Positions 22,847 to 35,590 of a stretch of DNA of 60,000 nt are shown here, piece after piece. A model generated the notes under the pieces. That model was not told the origin of the DNA. It worked only from the letters and a program-made list of their open reading frames with translations, and searched no databases. The stretch comes from Symsagittifera roscoffensis (Eukaryota; Xenacoelomorpha; Acoela; Convolutidae). The position numbers and the translations under genes are program-made. The stretch spans positions 74,153,465-74,213,464 of the forward strand of contig NC_087064.1 in NCBI RefSeq assembly GCF_963678635.1, written 5' to 3'. Each line of letters starts with the position of its first letter. Position 1 is the stretch's first letter.

Positions 22847-24589
22847 AATTGAACCGACTGCTTTAACTTAATCGTTCAGCGAAAATTCATCGCCAGCAAA
22901 AATTAGTCGCAGACGTCAATTGATTCCAAGAAGCTACAATTCACAGCACAGCAAATTAGCCTAAATAAGGGACCTGAATGAAGTAAGGGAACTAAGGGGA
23001 CTTGATAGGAATGTTTTGGGGCACTACTAAGCAAGAAAGCCTGGTTAAGTTTGCTTTCGACAAATTGTCGCGTTTTATTTTTGCGACAGATTTTCGCTTG
23101 CTACGAGCTGTCGCCATAGCCACCTAATAGATCAACAGTACTTTTCGCCGCTCCCCTTCCCTTTATTCATTAGGATTGAAAAGTTATATATTTTTTAATG
23201 AAAGAAAAAGCCTTGACGACAATAATAATCTCTTAAATTACCGATTTGAAATTCATGCTTTGGGAGTTGAACATCAAAATTTTTACGTGATCAGTTTTAG
23301 GAAGGGAATCCATATGATTGATTATATGGTTAGTTTTTACGTACGAAACAATAAATTCTGAAATTCTTAACACAAATTGTTGAGATGGTAGAAGTGTTTT
23401 TGGCAAAAATGTTTTATACTAACTGAAAAATTTTATGTCTGGAACTAAAATTTAATAAACAAACTTCTGCAACATTTTTTCGTCAAATAATGGAAGTTTG
23501 AAAAAATAATTTGGCCAATTGGCGATAACTAACGCGCAATATATAACACGCATAAGCTGTGGGTCAGGATAGAGGGTGGATAAATTGAAAAAAAAAATCT
23601 TTTTTTTTCAATAATTTTGTCAATTTGTCAATAATTTTTTTTTTAAATTGGCCTTAAAGTACAATCGAAACAATCATGACTTCGCTTTGATACAAAAGCA
23701 GTCATTGGAAGTTTTCTTTTAGCATTTAATTTTCGAGAGCCAATGAACGAATCCAAAAAACACATGAGCGAGAAAAAAAGGGCCGAGTGATAAAGATATT
23801 TTTATTCAATTCCATGAAGAAGAAAAAATACAACCTGATCAGTCTCAAATTAAGTTTTGATTTATTTGTATATTCAATTCAATTTTTTTTTTGCTTAAAG
23901 GAGAACAAATTACACCATCCAATTACAAAAAAAAGAATGACTATATTTCTGAATTGATACTACCCAAAAGGCGTTGAAAAATTGTGAGCGTCTTTCAAAT
24001 TTGAGGTTTCTTGCAGCCTTTCAAAAGCAAACACTCAATTTACCATTCCTTCTTAAATCTAAAAAAAGCAAAAAAAAAATTCCCGTTTTTAGGCGCTAGC
24101 TACGACACAGCTTTACTAAAATGCGATTGTCTGCAATTGAAGATTATTCAAAAGTCATCGATAAAATTTTTATGATGAAGCAATCAAATTGATTTATCAA
24201 AATTATTTTGATTTAATTTGGCCTCAATATATCTTGAGTGATCTTGATATTAAATTTTGATTGTTTCATCAAATTTGAACTAGTCGATGAGCAATTAAAA
24301 ACTGTTTTTTTAATGAAGCTTTCATCATGTACAACATTTTAAATTCATTCGTGCAAAATCATTTAGCAGCAACAAATTAGGTGAAAACAATATCAAAGTT
24401 TTGACAAAAAGAGTCTCGTTTCGAGTTTGCTGGCCAATGAAGACCTGTCGAAAACAATTTATGACGAATAGTGATTTTGCCGAAAATGATAAAATAATTA
24501 TTCCAACACACCAAGAGATTATTTAAAATAAATCAAAACTTGGGCTAAATAAAAATTGTTTGGATGAATTCCTAGTTCAACAATTAGCG

Positions 24590-24653
24590 CATGCTAATAG
24601 GCACACATGCTAATAGGCACACATGCTAATAGGCACACATGCTAATAGGCACA
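24590..24653. repeat. 16-bp minisatellite, four units
   Basis: Unit CATGCTAATAGGCACA repeated four times without change. The counterpart in the second duplicated unit (31780-31827) has three units, so copy number has changed since the duplication. Confidence 0.9.
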
Positions 24654-24839
24654 CATTTGCCCTTGCTTAAATTCTATTCCACTTTTAAGAAACGAAATGT
24701 TTCGTTCGCGAAAACAAAATTATAAGAGCTGCGATCCTTTTTCAAGCGTTACCTACAGCCAGGGGAATAAAAGTTTTTTTTATTTCAACGAGCAAGTAAA
24801 CAATTTTTTTCTTCACATTTTTCTCGTTTTCCTTGCTAC

Positions 24840-25014
24840 TAGTTAAGATGGAGGTTCACCTCACACGACCAAGAATTTTATGGTGTAGGGAGAGGTTTTA
24901 CTAGGCTATGTTTGTCATAACCTAATTAGTTCGTATGTCAATTTTTTTATAACAATCGAACAATGTGAACAAAATTTTTACTTTAAAAACTTGCAGGTGG
25001 AGGGGGGGGGGGGT
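24840..25014. repeat. G/C-tract element copy
   Basis: Core CATAACCTAATTAGTTCGTA then TGTCAATTTTTTTATAACAATCG, followed by TTGCAGGTGG and a G run ending near 25014. The duplicate in unit 2 is at 31990-32185 with a shorter G run. Confidence 0.6.
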
Positions 25015-25158
25015 AGGAAAAAAGAGACCATAACTAGATTGAGAGATGTTCTTGTTGTGGAAAAATCGTTGCAAGCAATTCTAATTTAAGGAATCTATAT
25101 AATTGAAGATTTTTATTATGAGCTCAGTTTGTTTTTGGGAAACTGATAATCTGAACTT

Positions 25159-25688
25159 ATTGTTCCGACTTTCGATACAAAATTAACGGAATATTTGTGC
25201 TCGTGGTGGGTTTTTTTTCCAGACAAATTTCGACTTTTTAACTAGCTATTTTTGGCCAAATTTTTTTTATCATTCAAAAGGTATTGTTGTCTTGAGCTTA
25301 AATTTGAAAATATATTTCACTTGTGATCATTTTTCGTAAAATTATGGGGGTTTAAAGATTGCCATTTTGGCCAGTTTGTTACAATTTGATATATTTCGCG
25401 CTATTAACGCGTAAGCGGAGATTTAATCCGTCTTAGAAATCGTTCCAAATTGGTTGAAAGAAACTTATTTGCCATAAATGACTTGTTACAAGGAGCGAAT
25501 TCTATTCTTTTGTACTTAATATGGCGTGTGGGGAGATGATTTTCAAAGAAAAAATCAAATTTTAGAAAAAAAAATATGTTTCATTTAATTTTACTACTTT
25601 TAATTTTTTAATGTTATTAATGCTCCAAAAACCTTAAAAGGCATTCGGAACATCCAGGGCTTAGCCCTGATACGAGCAGTCTTGTTCT
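25159..25688 (-). repeat. Long inverted repeat, right arm (unit 1)
   Basis: Reverse complement of 22318-22846: TTGTTCCGACTTTCGATAC, TATTTCGCGCTATTAACGCG, CCTTAAAAGGCATTCGGAAC, GATACGAGCAGTCTTGTT. No transposase-like frame lies in the spacer. Confidence 0.88.
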
Positions 25689-26699
25689 TTATGCCGCCGA
25701 AAAACGACAGATCAAAAAATTGAAAGAGTAACTTAATCCGGCGTCGAAAAAGGTCGTATTTATTTTGACGGCACATACATTAAAAGCTCTTGGGAGCTTA
25801 CGCCAAAAAATTGGCAAAATTTAGCGACAAAATATTTGGTAATGTGAATTCAAAAGTTGCAAACTCTGTCGCGTGGCTGTACGTATTTTGAACAGTCAAA
25901 ACTGCAATTAAGTAAAAGTTTGTCACCGAAGTAAAGTTAAATAGTCAATGTAATGACCTTTTGCTTGTCAATCAACTACAAATCAAGAGATTCTTAACTT
26001 TTGAAAACAAATTGTGTATTCAATTTTTTATCAGAGTCAATTTTTTTATGCTTTTTGTCAGCTCAGTTAAAATCGCTTGAGACTTTATGATGTTATACAT
26101 CCTCTATTTGGTTGTAAAAGCATGTGGACCCGTTCCAATAATTATCCGTTTAATTTTCTCCCTCGGGGTTTTGAACTCGTCGTCAATCAAAAACTCCCGT
26201 CTTCAGTTTTATTTAATTACACCCATTTTCAGCCAAACAACCCTGCTACACATGCTGCTACAATTTTAAAGTACATTAAAAAACTATGTTGTCTAGCGTA
26301 AATGTACATTTGATATTTTTTAAAAAATAATTGCGCTTAGGAGGCAAAATATGACCAGTTATGTTAGTAATTTCGAAAAATGAGGGAAAATAGTCGGTCT
26401 ACGGTCCACGTTTTATGTTAATTTTTAAGATTTCAATAAAGTGTTAAAGATTCATTTTTAAAATTTTTTTTATTTTTAAAGTTTTAAAGTTTTTTTTGAA
26501 TTTTTTCTATTTGAGTTTTTTGTATTCTTAAGTTTCAATTTTAATTTTGAAAATGAAAACTTTGTAGTTGTCTGAGGGCGACACTTCTCCCAAAAAGTTC
26601 ACCACCCCCTCAGGGATTCGACCTCCACTCAGCACGTACGCCCCCCCCCCTCAGGGATTCGAACCCCTGCCGACCCAAAAGGTCCCCCTTTGTACTATT

Positions 26700-27000
26700 T
26701 TGAGATAACCCTGTTTGGCTGACTGACCCCCAAAATTTTTCTAAATACTAACTTCGAGGGGGGAGCGCGCACCGAAAAAACGCTCAAAATTTTCCAAAAA
26801 GTCACTAGAACGCCTTTCTTGGCCGGTTTTTTTCCTAAAATTTGCCTGGGGCGCAATAAGTTTGGTCGAAAGGGGGTCTTTACAGTGATTTGGAAGAGCT
26901 CAGAAAATCAATTTGTTCGACCTAAAAAAAGGTCGACAAAGCATTCAAAATTTTTTTGAAAATGCGCACACCCCTCGAGAAAATCCTAGATCCGCCCCTG
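26700..27000 (+). mobile_element. Non-autonomous DNA transposon end, right-facing terminus
   Basis: Ends CTCGAGAAAATCCTAGATCC then GCCCCTG at 27000. Equivalent copies end at 34174 and 35978. The body (GCGCGCACCGAAAAAACGC, TTTGCCTGGGGCGCAATAAG) is the inverted relative of 27208-27485. The start is not sharply defined. Confidence 0.65.
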
Positions 27001-27207
27001 CATTCCAATTTGTTTTTTTTTCGACCAAATTTCCGCCCAATTGGTACTTTCGCCTTGTGCCCAGCCTAACTTCCTTGTAATTTGTAGCCCTCCAGCCACA
27101 TAATTCAATACAAAGGATAGAATAATCAAAACTCATAACTTGGTTTTACGTTTCAAGGAAGTAATTGTCAATTTTTATCCAGTATGGTTGTCATCCTTCG
27201 TTTGATT

Positions 27208-27485
27208 CAGGGGCGGATCTAGGATTTTCTCGAAAGGGGGGGGGGGCATATTTTTGAAACAAATTCGAAAATTTTGCCGAACTTTTTAGGTTGACCAAAA
27301 ATTAATTTTTGGAGCTCTCCCAAATCAGTATAAAGACCCCATTTTGATCAAGTGTTCTGCTGCGCAGGCAATTAAAAAAAACAGGCCAAAAAAGGCGTTC
27401 TCATGTACTGTTTGAAAAACTTTGACAAAAAAATGCATTTTTTGTGCGCGCGCTCTCCCACTAATTTAGTATTTTACCGCCCCCG
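27208..27485 (-). mobile_element. Non-autonomous DNA transposon end, left-facing terminus
   Basis: Begins CAGGGGCGGATCTAGGATTT then TCTCGA at 27208-27233. This is the exact inverse of the terminus at 26974-27000. Its body reads as a diverged reverse complement of 26700-27000. Equivalent copies begin at 34624 and 36424. The two ends face each other across 207 bp here and about 445-449 bp in the other copies. Confidence 0.65.
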
Positions 27486-28128
27486 CCCAAATCCGCTAGT
27501 GGCTCGATTGTAAAATTCGGAAGTAGTCCTCAATATTGCATCAAGGGATCAGTTTTTAAATGTGAGAAATTAACGGATTGACGACTCTTCCAAATAAGAA
27601 TCAATCAACCTCCGATCAGTTCATAATATTGTTTTGCTACTAGGCTAGTAGATCTAACATAAAAAAAATCCAAATTTTGTTTCCTTATTTTTTTTGAGAA
27701 GTAGAGCAGATTGGAAAAAAAAGTCCCATTTTTTTTCAAACGGCAGTTTGCAAGTTGAAAAATTTATTTATCAAAACCTGCTCACATTTTTACTGTTCAT
27801 TAAACCACCTAGTTTTTTACCTAAATTGGCTTCGTGTGTATTTCTGTGAAATTGGTACGTGCAAATTTTTGCAACATGAGTTAATCTTAGCGCTATAAAA
27901 AACTTATAGGTAGTTTTGTGCTTATTGAGTGTCGTCATTATTTCTGTGGGCTGATTAACATCTATTTTTTAAATAAGGTCCAGGGTTATTAATTGAAAAT
28001 GATTTAACAGTGAAAAAAAAAAGATTTTAAAATTTCAGACGAAAATCTCCAATGTTTTTGAAAAAACTAGAAAAAACTTCAATTTTTTTTCTTATTTTTT
28101 TTTTCAAACTTCTAGTTCCTTGTTTTTT

Positions 28129-28445
28129 GTTAGCTTTTCTACACAAGTGAACTATTTTTTTCCAATCTTAGTCGCAAATCTTGTTAGCTTTTCTACACAA
28201 GTGAACTATTTTTTTCCAATCTTAGTCGCAAGTATGTGCATCAGATCAATGACCAGCTATTAAGTACAGAATATTACTACAGACTGTTATATTATAAATA
28301 GCACTTTAGCTTTCACGGTATCATGGATCTGCAGCGTAGAGGTAGGGAAGGAGGCCTGCAACAAAAAAAGAGGGTTCGAGCCTGGGAGGGTCGGATGTTT
28401 TTAATGAACTTTTTCGTATACTTGTTACAATACTAGCGTTCACTC
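28129..28445 (+). mobile_element. Hairpin-tailed SINE-like element, subfamily 2, tail truncated
   Basis: The head contains CCAATCTTAGTCGCAAAT. A 54-bp segment (GTTAGCTTTTCTACACAAGT and on) is duplicated head-to-tail at 28129-28182 and 28183-28236. The tRNA-like core is GCAGCGTAGAGGTAGGGAAG with B box GGTTCGAGCC near 28373-28382. The element is cut off before the hairpin tail by the junction with the next 7.2-kb unit. Confidence 0.65.
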
Positions 28446-29509
28446 TAGCGTTCACAATTCATTTTTCTAGTCACACAGTTAGAAGGAATTTTGTGACAAA
28501 AATTGCGATTTTTGAGTGAGACAGCTGTTTTTGATGCCATTTTATTATATCGATACCAAAAACGAGGTCAAATTTAATTGCGTTATAAAAAAATTATTTT
28601 TTTGAGAAAAAAATAATCAAATTACACGGATTCCCCAACACCCAGGGTTTTGCAGTGATTTGAGCTATCTCGATGACTCTCTATTTTGAGTTAAGTTCTT
28701 TAAAATTCAAAACTGTTTTTAATAATTTCTGATAATCATGCATTTTCAACTGAATTTCTGCGCTAGTTTGATATCATCAGAGTTTGCCGGGCCTGAATTT
28801 GAGGCCCGGGTCGGGCCCGGTTGGGAAACAAAAATTTGAAGCCCGGTCCCGGTTGCATTTTTAATGAAAACACGAATTTCCTAACAAAAAGTAAATTGAA
28901 ACTCAAATGTGAATTTTCAAAAAAAAATTAATAAGCCCATTGGCCGCAGCCGATCCTAGCAGTTCGATTTGGCTGACTTTTGCCGCAGAAAGAGGGGCAC
29001 GACTGACTGTCCAGACTTGCCCAGCCCTCCTGAAGTAACGCTCCCACGTCACGCTCCCGATATCATCTTATCCACATTCGCGTTCAAAAAGTTCTTGGAA
29101 AATCATTTATCTGTCGCAATTGAAGCCGGTTTTCAAACTTCACCCTCTACAATTTTTTTTCTATGAAACTCGGACCGACTATTGTAAAAAAAAATTTCTG
29201 GAAAACTCTTATACTTTTTGAGCTATAGTTAAAATTTTAGCGCGATTAGGCGGATCAACTATAAAAACGAGTAGAAAAACGAAATTTTTTGAGTGTCGCC
29301 TAAAAATTTTAAAAACATTTTTGCTTCAAAAAATAAAGAAAAACAGTCATCGCGTTCCCAGCTTCTCAAGTTATGGAAAAGTATATTGTGATAAATATAA
29401 TGTCTGCTGATGCTGTTAGCACACAGAAAGCGATAAATGTTTTTCTGTCATTTCCAAATGGTAATTATAATACTGTTTTTGATGCGATTGAAAAATTCAT
29501 TTCATATCT

Positions 29510-30038
29510 TAAACAAGACTGCTCGTATCAGAGCAAAGCCCTGAACGTTCCGACTGCCTTTTAAGGTTTATGTAGCAGTAATGACATTAAAAAATTTAAT
29601 GAAATAAAACAAAATGAAAAAAAAACTTCAAAAATTTGAAAATTTTTTATGAAAATCATCCCGCACTCAATATAAAGTACAAAAGGATAGATTTCGCTCC
29701 TTGTAACGAATCAATTATGGCAAATAAGCTTCTTTCAACCAATTTGCAACAATTTATAAGACGGATTAACTCTCCGCTTACGCGTTAATGGCGCGAAATA
29801 TATCGCACGTTAACTTTCTTAATTAGCCAAAATGGCAATCTTTAAACCCCCGTAGCTTTACGAAAAATTATAACAGGTGAAATATCTTTTCAAATTTGAG
29901 CTCAGGACAACAATACCTTTCAAATGATATAAGAAAAACTTCGTCAAAAATGGCTAGATAAAAAATCGAAATTTGTCTGAAGAAAAAAAACCACCCCGAG
30001 CACAATTACTTTCGTTTCGAAAGTCGGAACAATTACGA
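29510..30038 (+). repeat. Long inverted repeat, left arm (unit 2)
   Basis: Duplicate of the arm at 22318-22846, offset 7192. It pairs with 32329-32858. Confidence 0.85.
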
Positions 30039-31779
30039 AATTGAACCGACTGCTTTAACTTAATCGTTCAGCGAAAATTCATCGCCAGCAAAAATTAGTC
30101 GCAGACGTCAATTGATTCCAAGAAGCTACAATTCACAGCACAGCAAATTAGCCTAAATAAGGGACCTGAATGAAGTAAGGGAACTAAGGGGACTTGATAG
30201 GAATGTTTTGGGGCACTACTAAGCAAGAAAGCCTGGTTAAGTTTGCTTTCGACAAATTGTCGCGTTTTATTTTTGCGACAGATTTTCGCTTGCTACGAGC
30301 TGTCGCCATAGCCACCTAATAGATCAACAGTACTTTTCGCCGCTCCCCTTCCCTTTATTCATTAGGATTGAAAAGTTATATATTTTTTAATGAAAAAAAA
30401 AGCCTTGACGACAATAATAATCTCTTAAATTACCGATTTGAAATTCATGCTTTGGGAGTTGAACATCAAAATTTTTACGTGATCAGTTTTAGGAAGGGAA
30501 TCGATATGATTGATTATATGGTTAGTTTTTACGCACGAAACAATAAATTCTGAAATTCTTAACACAAATTGTTGAGATGGTAGAAGTGTTTTTGGCAAAA
30601 ATGTTTTATACTAACTGAAAAATTTTATGTCTGGAACTAAAATTTAATAAACAAACTTCTGCAACATTTTTTCGTCAAATAATGGAAGTTTGAAAAAATA
30701 ATTTGGCCAATTGGCGATAACTAACGCGCAATATATAACACGCATAAGCTGTGGGTCAGGATAGAGGGTGGATAAATTGAAAAAAAAAATCTTTTTTTTT
30801 TCAATAATTTTGTCAATTTGTCAATAATTTTTTTCAAATTGGCCTTAAAGTACAATCGAAACAATCATGACTTCGCTTTGATACAAAAGCAGTCATTGGA
30901 AGTTTTCTTTTAGCATTTAATTTTCAAGAGCCAATGAACGAATCCAAAAAACACATGAGCGAGAAAAAAAGGGCCGAGTGATAAAGATATTTTTATTCAA
31001 TTCCATGAAGAAAAAAAAATACAATCTGATCAGTCTCAAATTAAGTTTTGATTTATTTGTAAATTCAATTCAATTTTTTTTGCTTAAAGGAGAACAAATT
31101 ACACCATCCAATTACAAAAAAAAAGAATGACTATATTTCTGAATTGATACTACCCAAAAGGCGTTGAAAAATCGTGAGCGTCTTTCAAATTTGAGGTTTC
31201 TTGCAGCCTTTCAAAAGCAAACACTCAATTTACCACTCCTTCTTAAATCTAAGAAAAGCAAAAAAAAGTTACCGTTTTTAGGCGCTAGCTACGACACAGC
31301 TTTACTAAAATGCGATTGTCTGCAATTGAAGATTATTCAAAAGTCATCGATAAAATTTTTATGATGAAGCAATCAAATTGATTTATCAAAATTATTTTGA
31401 TTTAATTTGGCCTCAATATATCTTGAGTGATCTTGATATTAAATTTTGATTGTTTCATCAAATTTGAACTAGTCGATGAGCAATTAAAAACTGTTTTTTT
31501 TTAATGAAGCTTTCATCATGTACAACATTTTAAATTCAATCGTGCAAAATCATTTAGCAGCAACAAATTAGCTGAAAACAATGTCAAAGTTTTGACAAAA
31601 AGAGTCTCGTTTCGAGTTTGCTGGTCAATGAAGACCTGTCGAAAACAATTTATGACGAATAGTGATTTTGCCGAAAATGATAAAATAATTATTCCAACAC
31701 ACCAAGAGATTATGTAAAATAATCAAAACTTGGGCTAAATAAAAATTGTATGGATGAATTCCTAGTTCAACAATTAGCG

Positions 31780-31827
31780 CATGCTAATAGGCACACATGC
31801 TAATAGGCACACATGCTAATAGGCACA
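31780..31827. repeat. 16-bp minisatellite, three units
   Basis: Same unit as at 24590-24653 with one fewer copy. Confidence 0.9.
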
Positions 31828-32328
31828 CATTTGCCCTTGCTTAAATTCTATTCCACTTTTAAGAAACGAAATGTTTCGTTCGCGAAAGCAAAATTATAAG
31901 AGCTGCGATCCTTTTTCAAGCGTTACCTACAGCCAGGGGAATAAAAGTTTTTTTTATTTCAACGAGCAAGTAAACAATTTTTTTCTTCACATTTTTCTCG
32001 TTTTCCTTGCTACTAGTTAAGATGGAGGTTCACCTCACACGACCAAGAATTTTATGGTGTAGGGAGAAGTTTTACTAGGCTATGTTTGTCATAACCTAAT
32101 TAGTTCGTATGTCAATTTTTTTATAACAATCGAACAATGTGAACAAAATTTTTACTTTAAAAACTTGCAGGTGGGGGGGGGGTAGGAAAAAAGAGACCAT
32201 AACTAGATTGAGAGATGTTCTTGTTGTGGAAAAAATCGTTGCAAGCAATTCTAATTTAAGGAATCTATTTAATTGAAGATTTTTATTATGAGCTCAGTTT
32301 GTTTTTGGGAAACTGATAATCTGAACTT

Positions 32329-32858
32329 ATTGTTCCGACTTTCGATACAAAATTAACGGAATATTTGTGCTCGTGGTGGGTTTTTTTTCCAGACAAATTT
32401 CGACTTTTTAACTAGCTATTTTTGGCCAAATTTTTTTTTATCATTCAAAAGGTATTGTTGTCCTGAGCTTAAATTTGAAAATATATTTCACTTGTGATCA
32501 TCTTTCGTAAAATTATGGGGGTTTAAAGATTGCCATTTTGGCCAGTTTGTTACAATTTGATATATTTCGCGCTATTAACGCGTAAGCGGAGATTTAATCC
32601 GTCTTAGAAATCGTTCCAAATTGGTTGAAAGAAACGTATTTGCCATAAATGACTTGTTACAAGGAGCGAATTCTATTCTTTTGTACTTAATATGGCGTGT
32701 GGGGAGATGATTTTCAAAGAAAATTTCAAATTTTAGAAAAAAAATATGTTTCATTTAATTTTACTACTTTTAATTTTTTAATGTTATTAATGCTCCAAAA
32801 ACCTTAAAAGGCATTCAAAACATCCAGGGCTTAGCCCTGATACGAGCAGTCTTGTTCT
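32329..32858 (-). repeat. Long inverted repeat, right arm (unit 2)
   Basis: Duplicate of 25159-25688, with the same inverted relationship to 29510-30038. Confidence 0.85.
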
Positions 32859-34174
32859 TTATGCCGCCGAAAAACGACAGATCAAAAAATTGAAAGAGTA
32901 ACTTAATCCGGCGTCGAAAAAGGTCGTATTTATTTTGACGGCACATACATTAAAAGCTCTTGGGAGCTTACGCCAAAAAATTGGCAAAATTTAGCGACAA
33001 AATATTTGGTAATGTGAATTCAAAAGTTGCAAACTCTGTCGCGTGGCTGTACGTATTTTGAACAGTCAAAACTGCAATTAAGTAAAAGTTTGTCACCGAA
33101 GTAAAGTTAAATAGTCAATGTAATGACCTTTTGCTTGTCAATCAACTACAAATCAAGAGATTCTTAACTTTTGAAAACAAATTGTGTATTCAATTTTTTA
33201 TCAGAGTCAATTTTTTTATGCTTTTTGTCAGCTCAGTTAAAATCGCTTGAGACTTTATGATGTTATACATCCTCTATTTGGTTGTAAAAGCATGTGGACC
33301 CGTTCCAATAATTATCCGTTTAATTTTCTCCCTCGGGGTTTTGAACGTGTCGTCAATCAAAAACTCCCGTCTTCAGTTTTATTTCATTACACCCATTTTC
33401 AGCCAAACAACCCTGCTACACATGCTGCTACAATTTTAAAGTACATTAAAAAACTATGTTGTCTAGCGTAAATGTACATTTGATATTTTTTAAAAAATAA
33501 TTGCGCTTAGGAGGCAAAATATGACCAGTTATGTTAGTAATTTCGAAAAATGAGGAAAAATAGTCGGTCTACGGTCCACGTTTTATGTTAATTTTTAAGA
33601 TTTCAATAAAGTTTTAAAGATTCATTTAAAATTTTTTTTTAATTTTTAAAGTTTTAAAGTTTTTTTTTGAATTTTTTCTATTTGAGTTTTTTGTATTCTT
33701 AAATTTCATTTTTAATTTTGAAAATGAAAACTTTGTAGTTGTCTGAGGGCGACACTTCTCCCAAAAAATTCACCACCCCCTCAGGGATTCGACCCCCACT
33801 CAGCACGTACGCCCCCCCCCCCCCTCAGGGATTCGAACCCCTGCCGACCCAAAAGGTCCCCCTTTGTACTATTTTGAGATAACCCTGTTTGGCTGACTGA
33901 CCCCCAAAATTTTTCTAAATACTAACTTCGAGGGGGGAGCGCGCACCGAAAAAACGCTCAAAATTTTCCAAAAAGTCACTAGAACGTCTTTCTTGGCCGG
34001 TTTTTTTCCTAAAATTTGCCTGGGGCGCAATAAGTTTGGTCGAAAGGGGGTCTTTACAGTGATTTGGAAGAGCTCAGAAAATCAATTTGTTCGACCTAAA
34101 AAAAGGTCGACAAAGCATTCAAAATTTTTTTGAAAATGCGCACACCCCTCGAGAAAATCCTAGATCCGCCCCTG

Positions 34175-34623
34175 CATTCCAATTTGTTTTTTTTTTGATC
34201 AAATTTCCGCCCAATTGGTACTTTCCTCTTGTGCCCCAGCCTATTAACAAAAAATGTTTTTACCCTCGCTAAACTATGATCTTGAGACTTTTTTCTAATT
34301 ATAAGTTTATTAGCCCCGACTCTACCCACTGCACAATCATCCCCGGCAAATAAATTGTCATCCAATTTATTTTAGCATCCCCACCTTGAGGAGGAGGATG
34401 ACAATGAAGCCTTCTAACTGCGACTTTTCCCGCTCAGAAAATTACAAAAAAAAAGTTTTCAAGATCAAGGTCTTTTCCGTTATAACTTCCTTATAATTTG
34501 TAGCCCTCCAGCCACATAATTCAATACAAAGGATAGAATAATCAAAACTCATAACTTGATTTTACGTTTCAAGGAAATAATTGTCAATTTTTATCCAGTA
34601 TGGTTGTCATCCTTTGTTTGATT
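34175..34623. other. Spacer between facing transposon ends (unit 2)
   Basis: 449 bp between the two inverted termini, repeated at 35979-36423. It includes CCCCACCTTGAGGAGGAGGA, which is absent from the shorter spacer at 27001-27207. No frame or RNA structure was recognised. Confidence 0.5.
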
Positions 34624-35590
34624 CAGGGGCGGATCTAGGATTTTCTCGAGAGGGGGGGCAGATTTTTGAAATAAATTCGAAAATTTTGTCGAACTTTTTT
34701 AGGTTGACCAAAAATTAATTTAGGGAGGTCTCCCAAATCAGTATAAAGACCCGATTTTGATCAAGTGTTCTGCTGCGCAGGCAATTAAAAAAAAACAGGC
34801 CAAAAAAGGCATTTTTTGTACTTTTTGGAAAACTTTGACAAAAAAATGCATTTTTTGTGCGCGCGCTCCCCCACTAATTTAGTATTTTACCGCTTCCGCC
34901 CAAATCCGCTAGTGGCTCGATTGTAAAAATCTGAAGTAGTCCTCAATATTGCATCAAGGGATCAGTTTTTAAATGTGAGAAATTAACGGATTGACGACTC
35001 TTCCAAATAAGAATCAATCAATCTCCGATCAGTTCATAATATTGTTTTGCTACTAGGCTAGTAGGTCTAACACAAAAAAGATCCAAATTTTGTTTCCGTA
35101 ATTTTTTTGAGAATTAGAGCAGATTGGAAATTGAAAAATTTATCAAAACCTGCTCACATTTTTACTTTTCATTAAACCACGTAGTTTTTTACCTAAATTG
35201 GCTTCGTGTGTATTTCTGTGAAATTGTTACGTGCAAATTTTTGCAACATGAGTTAATCTTAGCGCTATAAAAAACTTTTAGGTAGTTTTGTGCTTATTGA
35301 GTGTCGTCTTTAATTCTGTGGGCTGATTAACATCTATTTTTTAAATAAGGTCCAGGGGTATTAATTGAAAATGATTTAACAGTGAAAAAAGATTTTAAAA
35401 TTTCAGACGAAAATCTCCAACGTTTTTAAAAAAACTAGAAGAAACGTCATTTTTTTTTCTTAAATTTTTTCAAACTTTTAGTCCCTTGTTTTTTGTTCTT
35501 TTTGTACACAAGTGAACTATTTTTTCCAATCTTAGTCGCAAATCTAAGTGCTCATTTTGAAAGTGTTCTTTTAATTCAGTATGTGCATAA

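Larger units (their letters stand above)
21262..28453. repeat. 7.2-kb tandem duplication, unit 1
   Basis: Unit 1 starts at ACAATTCATTTTTCTAGTCA (21262). It matches unit 2 at a constant offset of 7192 bp across at least 21262-24600, shrinking to 7170 later through small indels. Only scattered point differences are visible, so the event is recent. The unit contains a GC-rich GGCCCGGGTCGGGCCCGG motif near 21616, a long inverted repeat, a 16-bp minisatellite (four copies at 24590-24653), a G-tract element, and facing CAGGGGCGGATC ends. A truncated hairpin-tailed element closes it. About 240 bp present in unit 2 (about 34242-34484) is missing here near 27066. Short open frames (for example 21777-21974 and 22181-22372) are conserved between units only because the duplication is young. 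Confidence 0.92.
28454..35590. repeat. 7.2-kb tandem duplication, unit 2
   Basis: Second full unit in direct orientation, starting ACAATTCATTTTTCTAGTCA at 28454. The 16-bp minisatellite has three copies (31780-31827) instead of four. The unit ends abruptly at 35590, inside the head of a hairpin-tailed element (ATGTGCATAA). The sequence then jumps back to the part of the unit that begins ATTCGACCCCCACTCAGCAC. Confidence 0.92.

Noticed and set aside
24590-24653. CRISPR-like short repeats
   Set aside because: The 16-bp units are contiguous with no spacers and the genome is eukaryotic; it is a minisatellite.
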